Below the pieces are notes generated by a model, which was given only the letters and a program-made list of their open reading frames with translations, was not told the origin of the DNA and did no database searches. A program made the position numbers and the translations under genes. Below, piece by piece: positions 11,171 to 23,094 of a stretch of DNA of 64,000 bases (its first letter is position 1; each line of letters starts with the position of its first letter). Location: positions 52,526,162 through 52,590,161 of the forward strand of contig OY821517.1 in assembly GCA_963682025.1 (NCBI GenBank). Direction: 5' to 3'. This stretch comes from Cordilura impudica (Eukaryota; Arthropoda; Insecta; Diptera; Scathophagidae).

Positions 11171-11645
11171 TTGTGCTGATGTGTCTGACTATCAAAAATA
11201 TTTGACCTACACCTTTTATTATACCGATCGATTCCGATTCACTTTCTGAGTCGATTTTGAATTTACCGACCGTCTGTTCGTCTGCTTGTCTGTCCATAAT
11301 GACATTGTACTGATATTTGTAACTACCAAAAATATTTGACCTAGACCTATGTATCTTATATTATACCAAATCACTTTCTGAGTTTGGGTATTTATGTAAA
11401 CTTTTTAATCAAACTACATGTCGCAAATATGAATATATTTAAATGAAATTTAGTGTATAAGCTTCTATCGGATATAGGATGAATGCTGTTGTAATTGGTG
11501 AAAATTTGTTCATGTTCAGTCCTAGTCCCCATATAATTAACCCCTATGAGATCGACTTAAATTGTCATAACATTCAAATTATCATGTAGCTATCGATCGA
11601 ATTGCGTTTGTAGATGCCCACGTATTCGGTGGAGTCTGTATATGA
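11171..11645 (-). repeat. C-family repeat, copy 4 (rearranged)
   Basis: Plus-strand reading gives ACCAAAAATATTTGACCTAG and ATTATACCGATCGATTCCGA, then a family segment with TCGCAAATATGAATATATTT and CCCCTATGAGATCGACTTAA. The segment around the TTTGACCTA block is present twice (11200 and 11325), so the copy has an internal duplication or is two partial copies. Confidence 0.7.
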
Positions 11646-11660
11646 AAATGCATACGTATA

Positions 11661-11987
11661 TTTATAATATTAATAGGCTAGGCGCTTTTTTGTTACCGAT
11701 TTTTTGTTCTACCGTTTTATCCCGCTTTTGACCAAACATATATTATTTGAAAGGTATTTCCTTTTAGCTGTTCACCAGATTTACAGATTTTTTAATTTTT
11801 TTCTTTATTTTGAGTAAATTGCATTTAAAGTGTATTTTTTAAATTTGTTAATGTGTTTGTTATTGAGTTTGTCATCTTCATTCACAATAATAATAAACCA
11901 AAACAGTGTTGGTTTGTGAATTCGCTAAGTTGAAAAATAAAGCTGCCTAGAAATTGTACTCGAATTTCGAGCGCTGGAATCTGCTAG
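11661..11987 (+). mobile_element. Non-autonomous Helitron-like element, family A (copy 2)
   Basis: Starts TTTATAATATTAATAGGCTA (the expected TC mutated to TT). It ends with a hairpin-capable CTCGAATTTCGAG followed after ten bases by TGCTAG and then T. A hairpin about ten bases upstream of CTAG is the Helitron 3' terminus. At 327 bp it is the shortest copy. The interior includes GTTCTACCGTTTTATCCCG and AGTGTTGGTTTGTGAATTCG. Confidence 0.8.
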
Positions 11988-12097
11988 TCTAGATGAAAAT
12001 GTTAAAAAGGTGCAGAAAGGTACAACTTTTAGCTTTTCTGGCCGAATTTCGAAAAAAAATCATCGTGAGCCTATGCTTCTTCTCGGATGGAATCTAC
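11988..12097 (+). repeat. Interspersed repeat of unknown class, left part (split by foldback element)
   Basis: The sequence up to GGAATCTAC at 12097 resumes after the foldback insertion at 12908 and runs to about 13135. The right part contains a C-tract (12950), AAGTACGAATTTTTAAAAAT, GGGCTGGGCGATGATGATCA and a terminal CATATATATATAGAT. The TATATAGAT-like tail could be the 3' tail of a non-LTR element, but this is inference. Confidence 0.45.
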
Positions 12098-12899
12098 CAG
12101 AGCTCAGAAAAAAACACACACTGAATAAAAAACTCGTACATATATGTAAACAAACATAACTTAGACCAACACACACATATTTTTATTTTCATACCAATTA
12201 TGTTTGTTTTTAAATTTTCTTCGGTGCCCAACACAACCATGACTGTGTTCGTTTTAATATTTCGTTATTTACACGAACATTTTTGTATCACATACTTTTT
12301 GTTTCAATCACACATAAAGCACACATTTTTGAGTGTTGCTTTATTTGAAGTTCATGTTCTGGTACGTGTACTGAAAAAAAACACAGAACATGTACAATAA
12401 ACAGGTTCGAGTTCAGTTATATTTTAAGTCGTGTTTAAAATACGTACGGTACTGAAACGTGTACTGAAAAAAAACACAGAACATGTACAATAAACAGGTT
12501 CGAGTTCAGTTATATTTTAAGTCGTGTTTAAAATATAACCATATATAACATATATAACCATATATAATATTAATATTTTAAGTCGTGTTTAAAATATAAC
12601 CGAACTCGAACCTGTTTATTGTACATGTTCTGTGTTTTTTTTTCAGTACACGTACCAGAACATGAACTTCAAATAAAGCAACACTCAAAAATGTGTGCTT
12701 TATGTGTGATTGAAACAAAAAGTATGTGATACAAAAATGTTCGTGTAAATAACGAAATATTAAAACGAACACAGTCATGGTTGTGTTGGGCACCGTAGAA
12801 AATTTAGAAACGCACATAATTGATATGAAAATAAAGATATGTGTTGGCTGCTTTTGAACAGAACATTGTGTGTTTCATGTGTGTATTTTCTGAACCTTG
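12098..12899. mobile_element. Foldback hAT-type MITE with 8-bp target duplication
   Basis: 802 bp with long inverted arms (12098-~12430 against ~12580-12899) and terminal repeats CAGAGCTCAGAAAA / CAAGGTTCAGAAAA. It is flanked by a perfect 8-bp direct repeat GAATCTAC at 12090-12097 and 12900-12907. Eight-bp duplications and CAGNG-like ends are typical of hAT elements. The left arm has a partial tandem duplication (AACACAGAACATGTACAATA occurs at about 12379 and 12473), so the loop is longer than one arm would predict. The two mirrored short open frames in the arms (12200-12400 and 12578-12817) are consequences of the inverted repeat, not genes. Probably mobilised in trans. Confidence 0.85.
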
Positions 12900-12907
12900 G
12901 AATCTAC

Positions 12908-13135
12908 ACACCAAATTTCATATTCATAGATTCATTTCTTACCATTACCCCCCCCCCCCTTTTTTTTTGGACGCTTTTACCCCCTTTAAGTACGAATTTT
13001 TAAAAATCCCTTCTTAGTGGATCTTTACGCTGAGAGGGGAATCTACAGTTCAAATTTCAAGTTTCTGGGTCGAAGGGATTGGGCTGGGCGATGATGATCA
13101 TCCACGCAACTCTTTCATATATATATAGATTTGCG
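12908..13135 (+). repeat. Interspersed repeat of unknown class, right part
   Basis: Continuation of the sequence at 11988-12097 after the foldback insertion. A homopolymer C tract is at 12949-12959 and an oligo-T tract follows. The segment ends in a TA-rich tail at about 13120-13131. Confidence 0.45.
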
Positions 13136-13295
13136 ACCTGTAGTCTAATTACAAGGTTTACCGACGGATAGCGCTTAATCGTTTCAGAATGTGATTCTGA
13201 GTCGATCGGTATAATAAAAGATGGGTCTAGGTTAAATATTTTTGGTAGTTACAAACATCAACTCCTCTTACCCACATAGTGATATAGAGTATATA
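13129..13295 (+). repeat. C-family repeat, copy 5 (3' fragment)
   Basis: Only the 3' portion is present: TTTGCGACCTGTAGTCTAAT, GAGTCGATCGGTATAATAAA, AGATGGGTCTAGG and a terminal CACATAGTGATATAGAGTAT. Confidence 0.75.
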
Positions 13296-14691
13296 AAATT
13301 TGCCATTCTCTTGTGAAGACAGTTTATTTGGGACATCATCAATATGATTTACGATTTACAAAGATCTAGAAGAAGGATGTGTTACAAAAAATATGACTAA
13401 CTGCTAAAAAAAACTATGGTAAAGTGTACAAAAGGCAATTGGGAAACCATTAATTGAGTAGTTAGTAACTATTATTTATGCTAAAACAAAAACGAAAAGC
13501 AAAGAGTAAACTTAACGAATTTAACTCTTAACCAGGCTTAAATCTTCGGTAAAACTAAATAGAAAAAAAAAATACAATTGTAACATTTCTATTTGTTAAA
13601 AGTTTAACGTTTGGCCTTGTTTCCCCTCAATGCCGTGTAACTAACATTCACGTAGGCTTTTCGTATCTTATGTCTGCATCACTGAGTGTAACTTGCTTTT
13701 AGTGGTGCCATTACAATTTTTTTTCTTTTATGCAGCGTTTTATTGCTGGTGTCTGTCCTAACTAAACGCAATTCTCAGTTGTGTGTAGTGCTCGTATGTA
13801 GATTATCGCTTGCACTTGTATTAAGCTTTCAAAGGTGTCAACACCTTTTTCTCACAAATCTGTTAAATTAATTTGTTTTTTAGTTTTTTTTTTATATCTT
13901 TTTAATTAAGAATGTGTGTGTATGCTCTCATGGACATGAGAACGCGCAAAAACATGTATTTTTCGTTGCATTTTTTTGTTTTGTTTTTTTTTTGTTCAGT
14001 TATAAAATTGACAAGTTAATTCAGTGGGCTTTACTACGACTATTAGACTTTTTTAAAAAATGTGAATGTTATAAAATTGTTACAGGAGCAATTTACAATC
14101 GCACTTAATGTGTTTTTATTCTTAAGTGGAAGTAAAATTGGGAATTTGCCATTATAAAACTCTTAATGACTTTAATTTCTCACAGATATCTAAAAAAAAA
14201 AAAAATATATCAAAGTCAATAACCTTATAAACACATGCAACATAGCAATGTTGCAAATGATTAAATTAAACTAATTTCAAACAAGAACAAGAATGAAATG
14301 CATCACGAAAACCCAATTAAGAAGTCTTAACTTGTTATTAATTAGGGAGAACAGTAGCCAGATAAAAATGAATACATTTACTGTATTCATAGTCGTATGA
14401 CTTTGAGGGACTGTTCAACTAATTTGCCAGTATTAACGTATGAGTGAATTAAAAGAATGATACAAGTTGTTCAAAAGGAACTCACTTGAATGACTAAAAT
14501 TAATATTTTCGGCAAAGACGATTTAAAAGTACCCTTTATATGTTTATTAATTTTTTGTATATAAATCAAAATTCGAAAACAAATTTGAACTGGGAACCCC
14601 ACGGTTTGAAACTTACAACTCTATTTCTTACTTTAGTAATTTTTTTTAAAAACTAGACAATTTCGTTAAACGTTGTTGCGCCCTGTCTACA
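13296..14691. other. Unassigned AT-rich sequence
   Basis: About 1.4 kb without recognisable repeats or coding signals. The 64-codon frame at 13914 is low-complexity and unsupported. Confidence 0.45.
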
Positions 14692-14874
14692 TCTTATATA
14701 TAAAAATGGAGTTTGTTTGTTTATTTGTGGTTAATAGGAGACTACACCACTGGACCAATTGTCTTGAAATTTTTACAGTAGGTAATTGCCTATCCGAAAG
14801 GAAAAATAGGCTGTATTTATTTTTTTTTTTTTTACTTTTAAGTAGGCGTGGATGTGGATGTGAATTTTTAACAC
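14692..14874 (+). repeat. Possible Helitron 5' terminus fragment
   Basis: TCTTATATATAAAAATGGAG followed by a TTTGTTTGTTT run and a segment including ACCACTGGACCAATTGTC. A TC followed by TATATATAAAAATG, then GTTTG runs, is a common start of insect Helitron-like repeats in my recollection. No matching 3' end was found. It is cut by the foldback insertion at 14875-14883. Confidence 0.3.
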
Positions 14875-15720
14875 ATGTACATTAGAGTGGCCCTTGATAA
14901 AAAATTATTCAAACTCTCGGTCACACGCTCTAGAAATATGCGAATACCAAAAAAAAAACTGTGAAATAAAAAAATTTGGGTCAATAAAAAAAATTTAAAG
15001 GTGCTTAAACGGGACTGAAAATTTCAAGTGTGTTTATATGGGGAAAATATGATTTTTTTAAGTTTTTACGAAAATTTCGTTCTATCGTTTAATTTTTTCG
15101 ACAAGTTACTATATGAACCGATATCAGTACTAAATTATCTTTTTCAAAAAGCTATATAGCTTCAAAATCAAATAGCAATTCGCCAAGAAATAACAAATGC
15201 TCCAGACCACTTTTACGCCAAAAAATCGTGGTCATGAAATGTGCTGAACATTTTTTCAACTTTAACAAATTGATTAAAGCCATAATTCTTTTGTTATCTC
15301 TATACCTATAGTACTCAGATATGAAGAATTGTTTTATTACCACGTTGTTAACCTATTGCGAAATGAAACCAAAAATGGAAAATTTTATTTTCATAAAATT
15401 TTAAAAACTCCTCTTTTAAGTTTTAAAAAACTTTCTTAAACAAAATTTCAAAAAATGTATCTGGCACTTTAAAGTTTTTTAAATATATGTCAGAGATTAA
15501 CTAACTGAATTTTTAAGTAAATTCCTCTGCCAGAATTTTTTTTTACAAAGAAATTTTTTTTCGGATTTCGAGAAAAATGAGTTTTTTTTTTTTTAATATT
15601 CAGTAAATGTACTCTTTCTAAAAATTTGTATCAAAAATTATTAAGTTTTCTACTTTAGAATCTCCTATTTGATTGTTATAATTATGGGTTAGGGGGGAAA
15701 AAATAATTTGACGTCATTAA

Positions 15721-16140
15721 CCCATTTCGACTTGGCGCCACAAATGACCCCAACCTAGTATAGGACGATTAAGTAAAAACTCAAATATTTTACAAATACT
15801 GCTGAATTTTGGATCATTTTAACCCTAGGAGCACAAAAGGTTAAGTTTTCGTAAAATATAGCTCAATTTTATTTCCCAACTCATAGTAACGGTTTTAGCT
15901 AGTTTACTAGAAATATGAATTTATTTAAATATGCCAAAAGTCGAAGTTTCGCCTCGGCAAGGAACAGTTTAACGTTGTTCGATTTATTCCAATTTTTTAG
16001 CATGGAAGACGTGCACATTTGATTATTATATTTTAAGCGTCACATCTAAAAATTGAACAGCACTTACAAAAAATTTGATTTTTTTTAATAAATTGTCTTT
16101 CGCTAGCTTGGGTTAATATGAGACCCCAAGTCCAAAAGGG
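15721..16140. mobile_element. piggyBac-type MITE with TTAA duplication
   Basis: 420 bp with terminal inverted repeats CCCATTTCGACTTGG / CCCTTTTGGACTTGG (right end reversed). It is flanked by TTAA at 15717-15720 and 16141-16144. The TTAA target and CCC-starting ends are diagnostic of the piggyBac superfamily. No open frame belongs to it. Its target TTAA lies at the exact dyad centre of the foldback element. Confidence 0.8.
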
Positions 16141-16460
16141 TTAATGAGGTCATATTATTTTTTTCAGAAACCCTAGGCTTTTAAGATAAAACGTAACATT
16201 TAAAAATAGAAAACTGATCAATTTTTGATACAAAGTATTTAGAATTAGTACATTTACTGAATATTTCACAAAAAATTCATTTTCTCGAAATCCACAAAAA
16301 AAAAAAAAAAAATAATTGTAAAAAAATTCTGGAACAGGAATTTACTTAAAAATTCACACAGTTAATCTCTTACATATATTTAACAAAACGTTAAAGTGCC
16401 AGTTCCATTTTTTTAAATTTTGTTTAAGAACATTTTATAAAACTTAAAAAAGAATTTTAT

Positions 16461-17458
16461 TATTTTTTATAAAAATAAAAAATCTTATTTTCGATCTTTA
16501 TCAATTTAATGATTGAGTTTGAAATTGTTCAGGCTCAAGATCAAATGTTTTTACTTTAAATAAAGCAAAAGCATTAGCACATTTGTTTCAAAAATTGATC
16601 TATGTATATTCTGCATGACAGGTTATACAGCTATTTCGGGAAGAGTCACCAACCCTCATCAGTAACCAACAGCAGTAGATAGTTTGTTTGGTTACAGATT
16701 ACAGATTACAGATTTAATTTATTTTCCAAAAATTCATTATTTACATGTTTCTTAAACTACTATTATTAAAATATTTATTCTTAGCCTACTTTGTAGTTAT
16801 ACAAGACTTTACAGTCCATTACAAATATATTAGGGTCTTACCCCGTAAACAATATTTTCATCTTAAAACTATCGAGTTATACTCCATAACTCGATAGTTT
16901 TAAATTTTATAATTTTTTACAAAAATAAAAAATCTTATTTTCGATCTTCCTGAACAATTTCAAACTCAATCATTAAATTGATAAAGATCGAAAATAAGAT
17001 TTTTTATTTTTATAAAAAATAATAAAATTTAAAATACGGAGGGCACGCCGTTAACGCTAAATGTAAGTTTAGCAAAAACAAATTGTTTTTCTTGTTTTTT
17101 CAAGACAAAAACAAACATGTATATTGTAGTATGCAATGTGTACTCGTATACAATCATATTTGTTTCAAAGTTGTTCTATTTTTAGTTTGTTATATTGGAA
17201 GAGGCTTAAATAGTATAACTTTTGCTTGAATTCTCATTTGGTTGTTTTCAGCAAATATATATGAATTTAACTTTTTACCAAACAAACTATCTACTGCTGT
17301 TGGTTACTGATGAGGGTTGGTAACTCTTCCCAAAACAGCTGTATAACCTGTCATGCAGAATATACATAGATCAATTTTTGAAACAAATGTGCTAATGCTT
17401 TTGCTTTATTTAAAGTAAAAACATTTGATCTTGTGCCTGAACAATTTCAAACTCAACC
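16461..17458. mobile_element. Inverted-repeat element inserted in the foldback right arm
   Basis: Nearly perfect inverted repeats of about 190 bp lie at ~16512-16705 and ~17263-17458. Landmarks are TTGAGTTTGAAATTGTTCAG and CAACAGCAGTAGATAGTTTG and their reverse complements. Additional inverted copies of the left edge lie in the interior at 16921-17023. The host arm sequence CTTAAAAAAGAA appears on both sides (near 16444 and 17457), as expected of a target duplication, although its exact length is unclear. A fragment of the same terminal repeat lies at 40632-40675. There is no coding frame, and the superfamily was not determined. Confidence 0.6.
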
Positions 17459-17664
17459 TTAAAAAAGAAGTTTTCAAAATTTTATCAAAAAAATTTTCTT
17501 TGGTCTCATTTCGCATTAGGTTAAAAATGTGGTAATAAAATAATCCATCATGTTTGAATGCTCCTCGGTATAGTGGCAAAAAAAAAACTATGGCTTTAAT
17601 TAATTTCTTAAAGTTGAAAAAATTTCCGTCAAATTGCACGACCTAGTTTTTTTTTGCACAGACC

Positions 17665-17868
17665 TATTGTTTTATTAATATTCAAATGAAACAATCTATT
17701 TAAGAATGTGTATATAAATTGATGTTGTTTTATTAACAGTTCAAATTGAAGTAAGGAAAAAATGAAAAATATTTATAACTACAAAGTCAATGAACAATAT
17801 GTTTCTTATTTAACAATACAAAAATAATAAAGTTGTAAACAGTATTTCAAATAAAGTATATAACAACA
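17665..17868 (-). repeat. copia 3' LTR (204 bp)
   Basis: On the minus strand it starts TGTTGTTATATAC next to a GAGGAGGC polypurine tract (17869-17880) and ends AAAACAATA at 17665. The TGTTG...CAATA ends approximate the copia pattern TGTTG...CAACA. Bases 17665-17808 are almost identical to 28465-28608 (one visible difference, ACAAAG against ACAAAT), so the insertion is probably fairly young. Confidence 0.85.
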
Positions 17869-17885
17869 TGCCTCCTCAACTTTAT

Positions 17886-18162
17886 TTACTTTTGAACCAT
17901 GCCAAATTTAAGACTACATAGTTTGTGTTTGATTTTTGCCACAGGTTTTGTCAAGGCATCTGCCGGCATCTCATTAGTTGACATATATTGAAGTTCGATG
18001 ATTTTCTTCTCAACAGCATCTCTGTCGAAATGATATTTATAATGAATATGTTTAGTTCTTGAATGATGAGCACCAAATTTTGCCATTTGCTGAGCACTTT
18101 GAGAATCGGAAAATACTTGAATTGGTTTTTCATTCTTGTAGCGTAATTCCTCCAATATACAT
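17886..18162 (-). pseudogene. copia RNase H, C-terminal segment
   Basis: Encodes the end of the copia polyprotein: ILEELRYKNEKPIQVFSDSQ, SAQQMAKF, SRTKHIHYKYHFDRD and NEMPADALTKPV. The FSDSQSA motif holds an RNase H active-site aspartate, and TKHI..KYHF..D plus ADxLTKP is the usual Ty1/copia C-terminus. Separated from the rest of the gene by the long-TIR transposon. The methionine-led extension above 18163 lies in that transposon's terminal repeat and is not copia sequence. Confidence 0.9.
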
Positions 18163-19628
18163 ATGATGAATTTCATGTAAAAATCGAGATGCATTGAACC
18201 CGACCCCCTCAGATATCGATGAAATTTTGTTCATAGCTAAATTTGATCAATAAAAACAAACCCTCATTTTTCGAAATGACTGTTTTGCGATTTTTTGGGC
18301 GTGGCACAGTGGGAAAGTTTTCGAAAAACGCGAAAATGGTCGAAAATTGCTCCATTTAAAATGCAATAACAATGCAGAATCGGCTGAACCGATTTCCATG
18401 ATCTTGGTATCATTAAAAAGATATTTTAACAGGCTTTATGACACGTTTGAAAAAAAAACTAAAATACACTGTAAAAAATTTTATAACGAAAAAACCAAAA
18501 AGATCAAGGGTTTTTTTACAGTGTATTATTTTTTTAGAAAGGTTTATCCTTCACCTATACCATATCCAAAAAGTAAAATGGGTTCTTTTTTAGTTTTTTT
18601 TATATAATTTTTTAAGTAGTGTCACTTCTAGTAATTGCCCTTATATTTTATATTTACAGGTAAAATAACACATTACAACACATGATTTGCCAACTCAATT
18701 CGCTTTTATTCGCAATTGAGTAAAGGTATGAATTTCAAAAATTTGCTCTACATATGCACAACATTCTTCGGAAAAACCCTCGATCATATTTTTTATGATT
18801 GAATTAACAAAACGGAATAAACAAAGGGTTATTTAATTTTTATGATTGCGTAAGCAAAGTAATTTTTAATTATTTGGGTTTTTCAGTTGGTTACCTGTAT
18901 GACTTTTTTACAGAAATTCAACCCACATTTGAGGGTGGTCATTATTCGGAAAATTTAAAACTCACACGTGGTGAAACAGGTATATAGCCACCGTAAAAAA
19001 ATATGCACCCATTTACAAGGGCGTAGCCAGGATCAAAATAAGGGGGGGGCAGTTTTTTTTTTTCTAAATATTTTTTTACATGGCTTAATCATAATTGAGT
19101 TCGAGATCATAGTTTTCTATTAAAAATTTAACTTTAATAGAAAATAGTATATTTACATACAAAAAAATATTATTTTTTGATATATTTTTCTCTTGAAATA
19201 GTCATTGTCTTACAACGATACCTCCTGTGCTGCAATGTAATGCTTCATGTCTTGTGTACAGGAAGGAATTCAAATAAATAAATACTTGTTAATAAAATAA
19301 AATAAATGCAGGTAATTCAGTAGTGAAAGTATTAATATTTATTTTCTTAAATGTTCTGTTTTCAAGTGTATTTAAATAGCAAGGTTACCATTTTTCATTC
19401 AGTAAAAAAGTAATACACATTTACAGTAACAACTTTTGTGATAAACATGCTTTTAAATTATACAAAAAAAATATGTAAATAAATAAAAAAAACATAAATA
19501 AAAAAAAATATTGGGTACATAAGTTGTTGCATCTATATACTATAAGCTGCAATAAAATTTACATTTTCCAAATAAAATTTAATTTTCACCCCTTGCTAAT
19601 TCAAAAAAGAAAAAGTTGTTTTTTTATG

Positions 19629-21922
19629 CTAAAGTAGTAATAAACGCCTCGGATTTTCTGCAAATTTTTCAACTATTTCCTTTTCAATCATCTTCCGGTT
19701 CTCATTAACAAATTTTCTGTGCACGCTCATGAGGCATAATCCGGAAAGCCTTTCGTCTCCTATCGTGCTCCTCAACCACGTTTTGACTCTACGTAAAGTA
19801 CTAAAGGATCGCTCCACAGTCGCTGTTGTGCATGGTAAGGCACTCAAAATAGAAATATATTTCGTTATCGAAGGTAGAAATTCATTTGTATCCTTAAATA
19901 GGTCAATAACTTGAATATTCTTCAAGTCTTGTTCGCACAAATTCTTTTGCTTCCACAGATTGTACCAAAGAATCAATTCACCACCGATATCTATACCATA
20001 TATCTTTTGGAAATGCTTCGAGTTGTTATATACCTCTTCACTAGAGTATTTAACCATATGCAATGGGTGCAATCTAGAAAGCGCAAAAGCTGGAGTATTT
20101 TCCTTCGAAAATCGTAATTGCAAAGAGGTCGTTAGTGAATCGATATACGGTATAATTAAAGATCGTCGCCAATATTCATTTTCATTGGCTGCTGGAGGAT
20201 TACTTCTGTTTTTTTGTTTTTCAGCGAAACGTGGCAGAGACATTTCTACTCCTAGATCGGTAGTTATCATACGCGATTTCCTCATCAATTCTTCTGTGAT
20301 TCCATCTGCATTTATACGATCATTTTTAAGCACGTCCAAGATACTTTCAATGTGCTGAGCAACAGCTATGAAATCTATCGACTTTGCTTGCAAAACGTTT
20401 GCTGTAGGTTCCAGTAACGCCGAATATTTTGCAATTATCATTAAAGCAGCGATAAACACTGGCCTCGTCAACGCAGAATACAACTGGTATGCAGACTTTC
20501 TTGTGCTTGCGTTTCCTTCTATTGACAGCTTGTCTAAAGCTTTGGCAATATCAGTAAAATTTTCAGAAAATTTTCTGATTGCCTTATACTTTTCCGACCA
20601 TCTTGTTTCACACAAGCGTGATATATTAGGAGCATAATTTCTACGCGTTGTTGATTCGCGGAAAAAGTTGATAACATCTTTTGTCGTCGAAATAGTATTC
20701 CTTATTTCTGGAACCAAGTTTACGTCATTCACAACAAGATTCAGCTTGTGGCTAGAGCAATGGAAATATTGTGCACGAGTATACTTTTTTCTTAAAATGG
20801 CTTGAACTCCGCCTTCTTTACCTGCCATTGTAGAACAACCATCGAATCCAAATCCAACGCAATATTCTGGTGTGAGTTCGTTCTTAATCAAAAATTTGTC
20901 AATTTCTGCAGCAATGGTGGAAGCGTCTTGTGATGTTAGCTCTATAAATCCAACGAATTCTTCTCTTAGTATTCCTATTGTTTTATCGTAAAACCGCAAA
21001 CCAATTGAAAGCTGCTCTTTCCCAGCTATATCAGCTGTTTCATCTGCTAATACGGAAAAAGCATCAGCTTTTTTAACATCGGATATAATATGACATTTTA
21101 TAACTTCACCGCCAATTTTTATCAACTCATTTTGAATTTGCGGTGATGTATAAATTGCATTCCGTCGGCATTTTTCATTTCATTCATTTCATTTTTCCAT
21201 CCTGTTCTTTTCCCCTGAGTGGCATATCGTGCGTTCCGCAAAACACCACACATGAAATAATTGATGATATTATATTTCTATTGTCTTCTTTTTGTTTCTC
21301 GTGACTATTTTGTAACTGCACGTCTATAGGCACATTTTCAGTAAAAGCCTTTGCTGCAGCGGTTGCAGTCAGGTGAAGGCTTGTGGTAGCATGCTTTTTG
21401 CAGTCTTCATGAACATTTTTAAATTTTAAAAAAGGCCGTATCATAAATGAACCTAACACTCCTCGGACAGATCCAGGAGCTGGTGGAAACAGTACACAGT
21501 ACTTGCAAAGAGCACCTTTTAAAAGCTTGGAATAGACTAGCCACGGTGCATACTGGTCTAGCCAAGCATAATTAAATTTTCTTTGTAAGCTTTGTGCATC
21601 GTTCCGAAAATCATAGATAACTTCAGGCACCCATGGTCGGAGCAGAATACTCTTTTTCTTTTCAGCTGACAATTGATGAGCTCGTCCAACATAACGCCCC
21701 ACGTCATTTATGTGGCATCCATCATTTGAATCGATTTCTTCTTGTGGCAAATGAGTATTGTCGCTGTTATCGCTTTCACTACTACTTTCACGATTCTTTT
21801 TCCTCTTAACAGATGTGATACCTTCAAAATGGTGGCAGAATTGGCCAAATTATTCGCAGAAATGCTATGATGAAAACATTATCGGAAAACTTACCTTTTC
21901 CAAAAAAGTTTCTAATATCCAT
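19629..21922 (-). pseudogene. hAT transposase (TTF-type zinc finger, DUF4371-like, hAT dimerisation)
   Basis: Likely start is ATG at 21922 (MDIRNFFGKG). A 73-nt GT-AG intron (21894-21822) then joins in phase to ITSVKRKKNRESSSESDNSD, a basic/serine-rich possible nuclear signal. The N-terminal TTF-like zinc domain follows (FNYAWLDQYAPWLVYSKLL, LCKYCVLFPP). The catalytic region begins after it (VLADETADIAGKEQLS holds the first aspartate; CVGFGFDGCSTMAGKEGG; FHCSSHKLNLVVND). The C-terminus is the hAT dimerisation domain (ILSALPCTTATVERSFSTLR). Between GKEQDG (about 21196) and RRNAIYTSPQIQNELIKIGG (about 21160-21110) roughly 30 family residues are missing, the frame shifts, and GAAATGAAT-type repeats fill the junction. 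The protein is therefore inactive as it stands. The zinc-finger/DUF4371 labels are from family knowledge. Confidence 0.88.
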
Positions 21923-21924
21923 TA

Positions 21925-22260
21925 TATTTTACAGTCCTCGAAGACACTTCTTAGCTTGTCTGGCTTGCTAATAGCTTTGTTGTCGCCACTCACCGGTGTG
22001 ACACTTTTGTAGATTGGCCGGAATACCGTGCCAATGATTTTTACCGTCCTGTTGTTGTTAATGATATTATCAGCCGGACTGCCGTGCCGATAATCAGTAG
22101 TTTTCTTGTTGCAGCTGCAGTCAAAATTGACCGGACTGCCAGGCCAAGGATCTGCTGCCACTTGAGTGAATACCGCCGGGTAAAAATATGGGTGGTTACC
22201 CGGTGTCCAATGGATTGGTTGAAATTCCACCTACGATCCCTATGAAACACTGGTTTTATT
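21925..22260 (-). other. 5' region of the hAT element with an unexplained open frame
   Basis: An overlapping 102-codon frame (22230-21922) is Asn/Pro-rich and does not resemble a transposase domain. It overlaps the predicted first exon in another frame. GCCGGACTGCC-like boxes recur (near 22072 and 22131), which suggests subterminal repeats or promoter sequence rather than protein. I see no convincing function. Confidence 0.35.
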
Positions 22261-23094
22261 TAATTGTGGTTTAGTTTCCCCTTTTTAACTTATCTTACGT
22301 TTTATTGGCTTATTTTTGTGTTAGTAAGGCAATTGGCACAATGTTTGCTTTTATTAACACTTATTGTCACTTTAAATTAACTTTAACTTTTACTACTACT
22401 TTACTTTTTTATGACAATGTTAACTTCTCATCAAATTTTTTCCGAATGTCTGTCATTGTTTATTTTCGTTTGGCAGGGGTTTAAACCCCTCGGGCGGCAA
22501 AAAAAATTAACGCCGGTCGAAAATTACCATTGACGATGCTACTGCCGCATAGCGGCGTAATTTCTGTAGGCTGATTAGCGACATCAACAGAGCTTATTTT
22601 TCTATTCACAAAGAAATGAAGAGTATATAGTTTATATTTGAATGCAAAACATCCGCATACTTACTTACGTGAACATATTTTATACATACATATGTATTTT
22701 CATATTTTGGTACTGTTATGGGTATAAAATAAACATAATGTAACGGTAGAAGGTTTTATAAATATATGTTTGCAATAGAGATGTCACGAATAATAATTTC
22801 CCAGAATTTTGACTTCATTTTGGAAGCCGTATGGGGGGGGGGCAGCTGCCCCCCCTGCCCCTACCTGCCTACGCCCATGCCCATTTATAAGTACATGTCA
22901 GTAAACTAGTGAACAATACACAGTATAAATAGGAGTGCATTGATCGATTTTACTCATTCAACAAGTGTCGACGAACGCAAAAATTACAAGTCCATATTTT
23001 AAAAGTGCAACGTACCGAAATTCATAATTATAAACAGTTTCAAGAAGCCAAGATATCCCATTACAATTTTTACGCATATATTTTAAAAATTTGA

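Larger units (their letters stand above)
19016..22879 (-). mobile_element. hAT transposon (ZMYM/TTF-zinc-finger type), complete ends
   Basis: 3,864 bp bounded by 16-bp terminal repeats CAAGGGCGTAGCCAGG and (reversed) CATGGGCGTAGGCAGG, with a perfect 8-bp target duplication CCCATTTA at 19008-19015 and 22880-22887. Both ends are followed by a GGGGGGGCAG-type G-rich block. It carries one transposase gene on the minus strand, broken by a small internal deletion. It is inserted in the long-TIR transposon. Confidence 0.93.

Noticed and set aside
12200..12817. Pair of near-identical short proteins on opposite strands
   Set aside because: They are the two arms of the foldback MITE read in opposite directions; the symmetry is structural.
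19729..20637. Several plus-strand open frames of 60-132 codons
   Set aside because: They are antisense shadows of the hAT transposase on the minus strand.
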